In this document: positions 60,701 to 64,000 of the stretch, in pieces
How positions within the stretch are numbered: the first letter of the stretch is position 1
Layout: every line of letters begins with the position of its first letter
From: Chamaecyparis obtusa
Lineage: Eukaryota > Streptophyta > Pinopsida > Cupressales > Cupressaceae
Direction: 5' to 3'
DNA length: 64,000 nucleotides
Assembly (NCBI GenBank): GCA_027943335.1
Contig: BSBK01000963.1
Span: forward strand, 2,797,946 to 2,861,945
Program-made: the position numbers and the translations under genes
Notes under the pieces: generated by a model
Told to the model about the DNA's origin: nothing
Database searches by the model: none
The model's input: the letters and a program-made list of their open reading frames with translations, nothing else

Positions 60701-62283
60701 TCCATCAACAAATGTTATTCTTGCATTACCACATACCTTTTCTTCGGTCTCCTTCAATGACTTTAGCTTATGTCGCACTCCATCCTTTGTCAGGGAATAG
60801 GTATTCGCATGACCATCGTGTACAGCACATCTGTCAAACTGCCACGGTCTACCCAATAACATATGACATGCATCCATAGAGATGATATCACATAGTACCT
60901 CATCTTGGTACCCGCCGATCTTGAACTTCACTAGGCATTGTTCATTGACCATGACCTTGTGGTCATCCTGTACCCAGGCAATCCGATATGGATGTGGGTG
61001 TTTCTATCTCTTGAGCTTCAACTTTGTCACCATCTCTTCTGACACCAAATTGTCAGTGCTTCCACTATCAATGATCACATCACAACATTTACCTTCACAC
61101 TTGCACCTGGTGCGAAACAGACTCCTCCTTTGCTCAGGTTCATTCTCACCACTCAACAGGACTCTTCTGTTAATCAACGTTTCTCCTCTTTCAGCATCTT
61201 CAGAATTTGATGATCTGGCATCTTCATCTACATGCGCAACTCTGGCCTGGCCTTCATTTCTCCTGTCTGTTCTGCCTTGGCGCTGAGGACATTCAAATGC
61301 CCTATGACCTTCTTCTCCATAGTGAAAACATGTTCCACGGAAGCCTCCTCTTCTAGATCCTTGTCCTCTTCCTCTTCCTCTTTGATCTCTATTATTCTGA
61401 TCCTGGAAGCGATTGGAATTATTTCCGCGCTGATTCTGACTGCTACTAGCCTCATCCTTCTTTTTCGGATCTTCATTTTGGCCACCATATGACCGTCCAC
61501 CAGATCGTCCACCGCGACCTCTTCCGTTTTGTCTGCTCTCGAACTTCTTGTTCAGCTTTTCCTCTACTTTTAGGGAAAATTGGTATGCCTCCTCAATACT
61601 GTTCATTCGAACCAGATTCAACTCCTCCTGAATGCTTGGCCTTAACCCATTAAGGTATCAGGCAACTTTCTCCTTATCAGCTTCTGCATGGCTTGTTCTG
61701 ATGAGGAGTCGATAGAACTCCTCTGTATACTCCTGAACAGATCTTCTGCTTGCTTCAAACTTTGCATTTTCTTTAGTAGATCAAGCTCATAATCAACAGG
61801 AATGAACTGTCGCTTCAATTTATCCACCATCCGATCCCATCTTGTGATTTTATCTTTCCCTCTTCTATTTCGCTCCGATTGAATTTCTTGCCACCAGATC
61901 TTCGCATGACCTTTCAGTCTGGCCTTCGCAAATTTGACCCTATCAGGATCCTCAACATCTTCATACTCAAAATATTCCTCACATTCATTGATCCAGTCGA
62001 TCAATTCTTCTGGGTTAAGATTTCCAGAAAATGTAGGAACCTCAATCTTAGGTCTTTTCCCAATCTTGGAAATCGCCCGAAAAAGTCTTTCTTCCTCCTG
62101 GTTCACAATTTCAACTTCTCCTTCTTGATATTCTTCTTCGGCTTCATCCTCACTTTCGTCTCTGACATTAAGATTCATTCCTCTGCGAATCTCTTCTTGC
62201 AATGCTCGCACTTGTCTCTGTAGCTCTCTAACCTCAGGTGTCACAACACCAGCTCTTCCGCCACGTTCCCTTCGTGGAGGCAT
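57776..62283 (-). pseudogene. Chromovirus gag-pol polyprotein with chromodomain
   Basis: ATG 62283 (MPPRRERGG) is preferred to the ATG at 62358, which lies only 12 bases from the primer site. In order: Retrotrans_gag (VPTFSGNLNPEELIDWINE to ARLKGHAKIWW, about 62050-61880); a knuckle with one ligand changed (CFHYGEEGHRAFEC, about 61330-61289); protease DSG at 61069-61061; RT with YLDD at 60040-60029 and [12 protein letters not shown]; RNase H ([20 protein letters not shown]); integrase zinc finger HxFGHD...CRVCQ (about 59010-58905) and core ([32 protein letters not shown]); and a C-terminal chromodomain (IEDILDSRVGRS to SSWLAKEEV, about 57925-57800). A one-base frameshift lies near 61760. Stops start at 61658, 61004, 59702, 58607, 58196 and 57845. 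Apart from the frameshift everything is in one frame, as in intact chromoviruses of about 1500 codons. Confidence 0.96.
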
Positions 62284-62370
62284 TTTCGCAATGCACACTG
62301 AAACCCTAGCCACAGTCCTGGTGCAAACTGCCTCACAGTCGGCGATCTGTTTACACACTCAAGAACTCCT

Positions 62371-62382
62371 GCTCTGATACCA
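62371..62382 (-). other. Primer-binding site (initiator tRNA-Met)
   Basis: A perfect TGGTATCAGAGC on the minus strand, separated from the LTR by two bases. Confidence 0.95.
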
Positions 62383-62384
62383 CC

Positions 62385-63233
62385 TGATGAAGGGTGCTCC
62401 CCTTAATACCACAAACACATAACAGAAAAAGAGAAACAACAACAAAAATATGCAAGAACAGAAAAATTGGCTTCTTATTATCTCCACAAATGTGGAATTA
62501 CAAACTTTCAGAATTACAATATGCAAAGCCACATGGGCATTCCCTTACAATATTCTGTAGGACAAAGCCTCGAACTATTACCCAGAACTATTCTGAACTG
62601 CCTAAGACAATAATACAGCCTTCCTTATATAGGCAATTTTTCACTGCCTGGGAAGGTTCCAGAATTTTAGCCAATAAGGCCAACCAAACTTAGAATTATT
62701 TTATTTTACATTTCATTACATCATAGTCGGCTCAAGATAACCTTTGAAACCCGAACAGAAATTTTGAAGAAAATTATTTTTCGCCGTTTCAGGTGGCCCA
62801 ACTTCCGAAGACCATAAGTCATCACCAGTTGACCCGATCGGCTATTATAACCCCATTTCGGAAATGCCACGAAGCGCTCTACAGGCTTGACCCGCGCAAG
62901 TGCCTGTCACCCAAATTTTTGACCTCATCCGGGGCCTCTAAAGCCTTCAAAACTGAGTTCAAAGTTTCTGTACCCCTGCTGCCAATACGAAAATCTTTCA
63001 ATATCTTCCAATATACACTTAGATCTGGCAATGAAACTTTACTGGCAGACTTATATGACCAAAATGAACCTCCAAGAAAGAAATCAGATCATTCTGAGCA
63101 CATACAAAAATTACCAAAAATAGTAACTTTCCAAAATAGCAGCTCTGCACAAAATAGCCCTTATTGAATACAAAAATAGAAATATTTTTGGGTGATGCAA
63201 GATTGCTCTTACACCCAGGATGCTCCTGCATCG
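62385..63233 (-). repeat. 5' LTR of chromovirus
   Basis: 849 bp. Its outermost base reads G in the plus strand where the partner has A, next to TSD TAAGT. Confidence 0.97.
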
Positions 63234-63238
63234 TAAGT

Positions 63239-64000
63239 TCAAATTGTGATAGCTATTTTTTATGGGTAAAAGGTCATAGCTAAAAATTTTATTATTATTA
63301 TTATTTTAAAATTTTACAAACTCGGTTCAATGTGGGCATCGAGAGGAAAGAACCAAGCCAAGAAAACCTCTAGTATAACCCAAAGCTTTAAAGCTAGTTT
63401 ATCAAAATTGTATAGTTTCCCGCCTTTACAACTTGTGGTATAGTGATACCAGTATCACCATTTTATATTCATCCATACATTTGTTCAATAATCTTGAATA
63501 TTGATGAGGATCAATTTTCCTCATTTAAAAATATGAGCCTATTGGCTTACATTACATAATATATGATCATACATTGATATGGACCAGATTCAGGAAGTTC
63601 TCTTTTATGTACATCCTTTGATACTGTGGAATTTTAGATCCCTAATATTTTTCCCTTTCTAGGCTGGATTCATATATATTTTTGCCTTCCTATTCCAATC
63701 TTGAATCGTGATAGCTATTACTCAGAATGTCCTTAATCCATTTTTGATAACACAATCCTACTACAATCATGGAGTAATACTACATCCAACAATTCAATCA
63801 TGCAAAACATGGTGACAAATAGGATATGGATGGCATAAAAAATGGATGTGCCTATAGAAAAGCCCAAAAATCAAACTTAAAATCTAGCTATGAAATTAAA
63901 GCCCATTTTCCTTAAGGGTCAACTAACCCAAAGATCTAATAAAATTACCATTCTAGGAACACACAAAATAACAAGCAAAATAACTACACAAACCCAAACA
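63239..64000. other. No recognisable gene
   Basis: AT-rich flank of the chromovirus with only short frames. A short ATT run lies near 63292-63305. Confidence 0.6.

Larger units (their letters stand above)
56890..63233 (-). mobile_element. Full-length Ty3/gypsy chromovirus, 6.34 kb
   Basis: The LTRs are 848 bp (56890-57737) and 849 bp (62385-63233), on the minus strand starting TGATGCAGGAGC and ending CCTTCATCA. TSD TAAGT lies at 56885-56889 and 63234-63238. On the minus strand the order is LTR, primer site TGGTATCAGAGC (62382-62371), a single-frame gag-pol (62283-57776) ending in a chromodomain, then LTR. By eye the LTRs differ at about 13 positions, all transitions, plus a few single-base indels. 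The insertion is recent compared with its neighbours. The gag-pol carries one frameshift and six stops, so this copy is defective. Confidence 0.97.

Noticed and set aside
58254..62223. Several plus-strand frames of 60-134 codons
   Set aside because: They lie opposite the chromovirus gag-pol and have no features of their own.

Overview
This window is repeat-rich plant nuclear DNA with no intact host gene that I can recognise. The identity is plant because of the elements themselves: Ty1/copia and Ty3/gypsy LTR retrotransposons with initiator-Met and Arg-type primer sites, a chromodomain gypsy element, a plant-type hAT transposase with a DUF659 core, a TRIM, and disabling mutations concentrated in CG and CHG contexts. 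The low GC, the deep nesting and the many decayed elements suit a large seed-plant genome, possibly a gymnosperm, but nothing here fixes the species.

Layout. 1-317: a 334-bp TRIM whose first 18 bases lie outside the window. 1752-4953: a complete, non-coding, minus-strand copia-type LTR element with a 5-bp target duplication (TSD). 6564-9036: a minus-strand hAT transposase pseudogene; part of its 3' side is repeated at 9725-10012. 11.8-12.4 kb: (AT)n arrays inside a small direct/inverted repeat. 13.8-33.5 kb: a nest. The host is an old copia-like element (LTR, initiator-Met primer site, zinc-knuckle gag, and a second unusual gene with its own TATA-like box). Its 5' LTR was hit by a full-length 8.3-kb copia element (14817-23071), whose own 5' LTR was then hit by a 442-bp solo-LTR-like insert (15031-15472). 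Its second gene was hit by a 6.5-kb gypsy-type non-autonomous element (26739-33198); removing that element and one 5-bp TSD restores the reading frame. The host is cut off at 33462 by a truncated plus-strand gypsy-type element (33463-37922).

38388-47106: a small terminal-inverted-repeat transposon split by an 8.1-kb minus-strand LTR element (38550-46633) that carries gag and protease but no RT or integrase. That LTR element contains a 960-bp inverted-repeat element (41008-41967). 47.1-56.8 kb: fragments, including a copia primer site, a minisatellite, a Tat/Ogre-like gag with an Arg-type primer site, copia LTR fragments, and a 312-bp tandem duplication. 56890-63233: a young full-length chromovirus on the minus strand with near-identical LTRs and a single gag-pol reading frame broken by one frameshift and six stops.

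The elements interact only by insertion and possibly by supplying proteins in trans. Several non-autonomous families (TRIM, the 1752 element, and the elements at 26739 and 38550) would need RT and integrase from relatives elsewhere. The best candidate for something undescribed is the second gene of the host copia-like element at 25147-26738 plus 33204-33462. The next best are the hydrophobic frame at 30964-31431 and the conserved hairpin in the LTRs of the 26739/38550 family.
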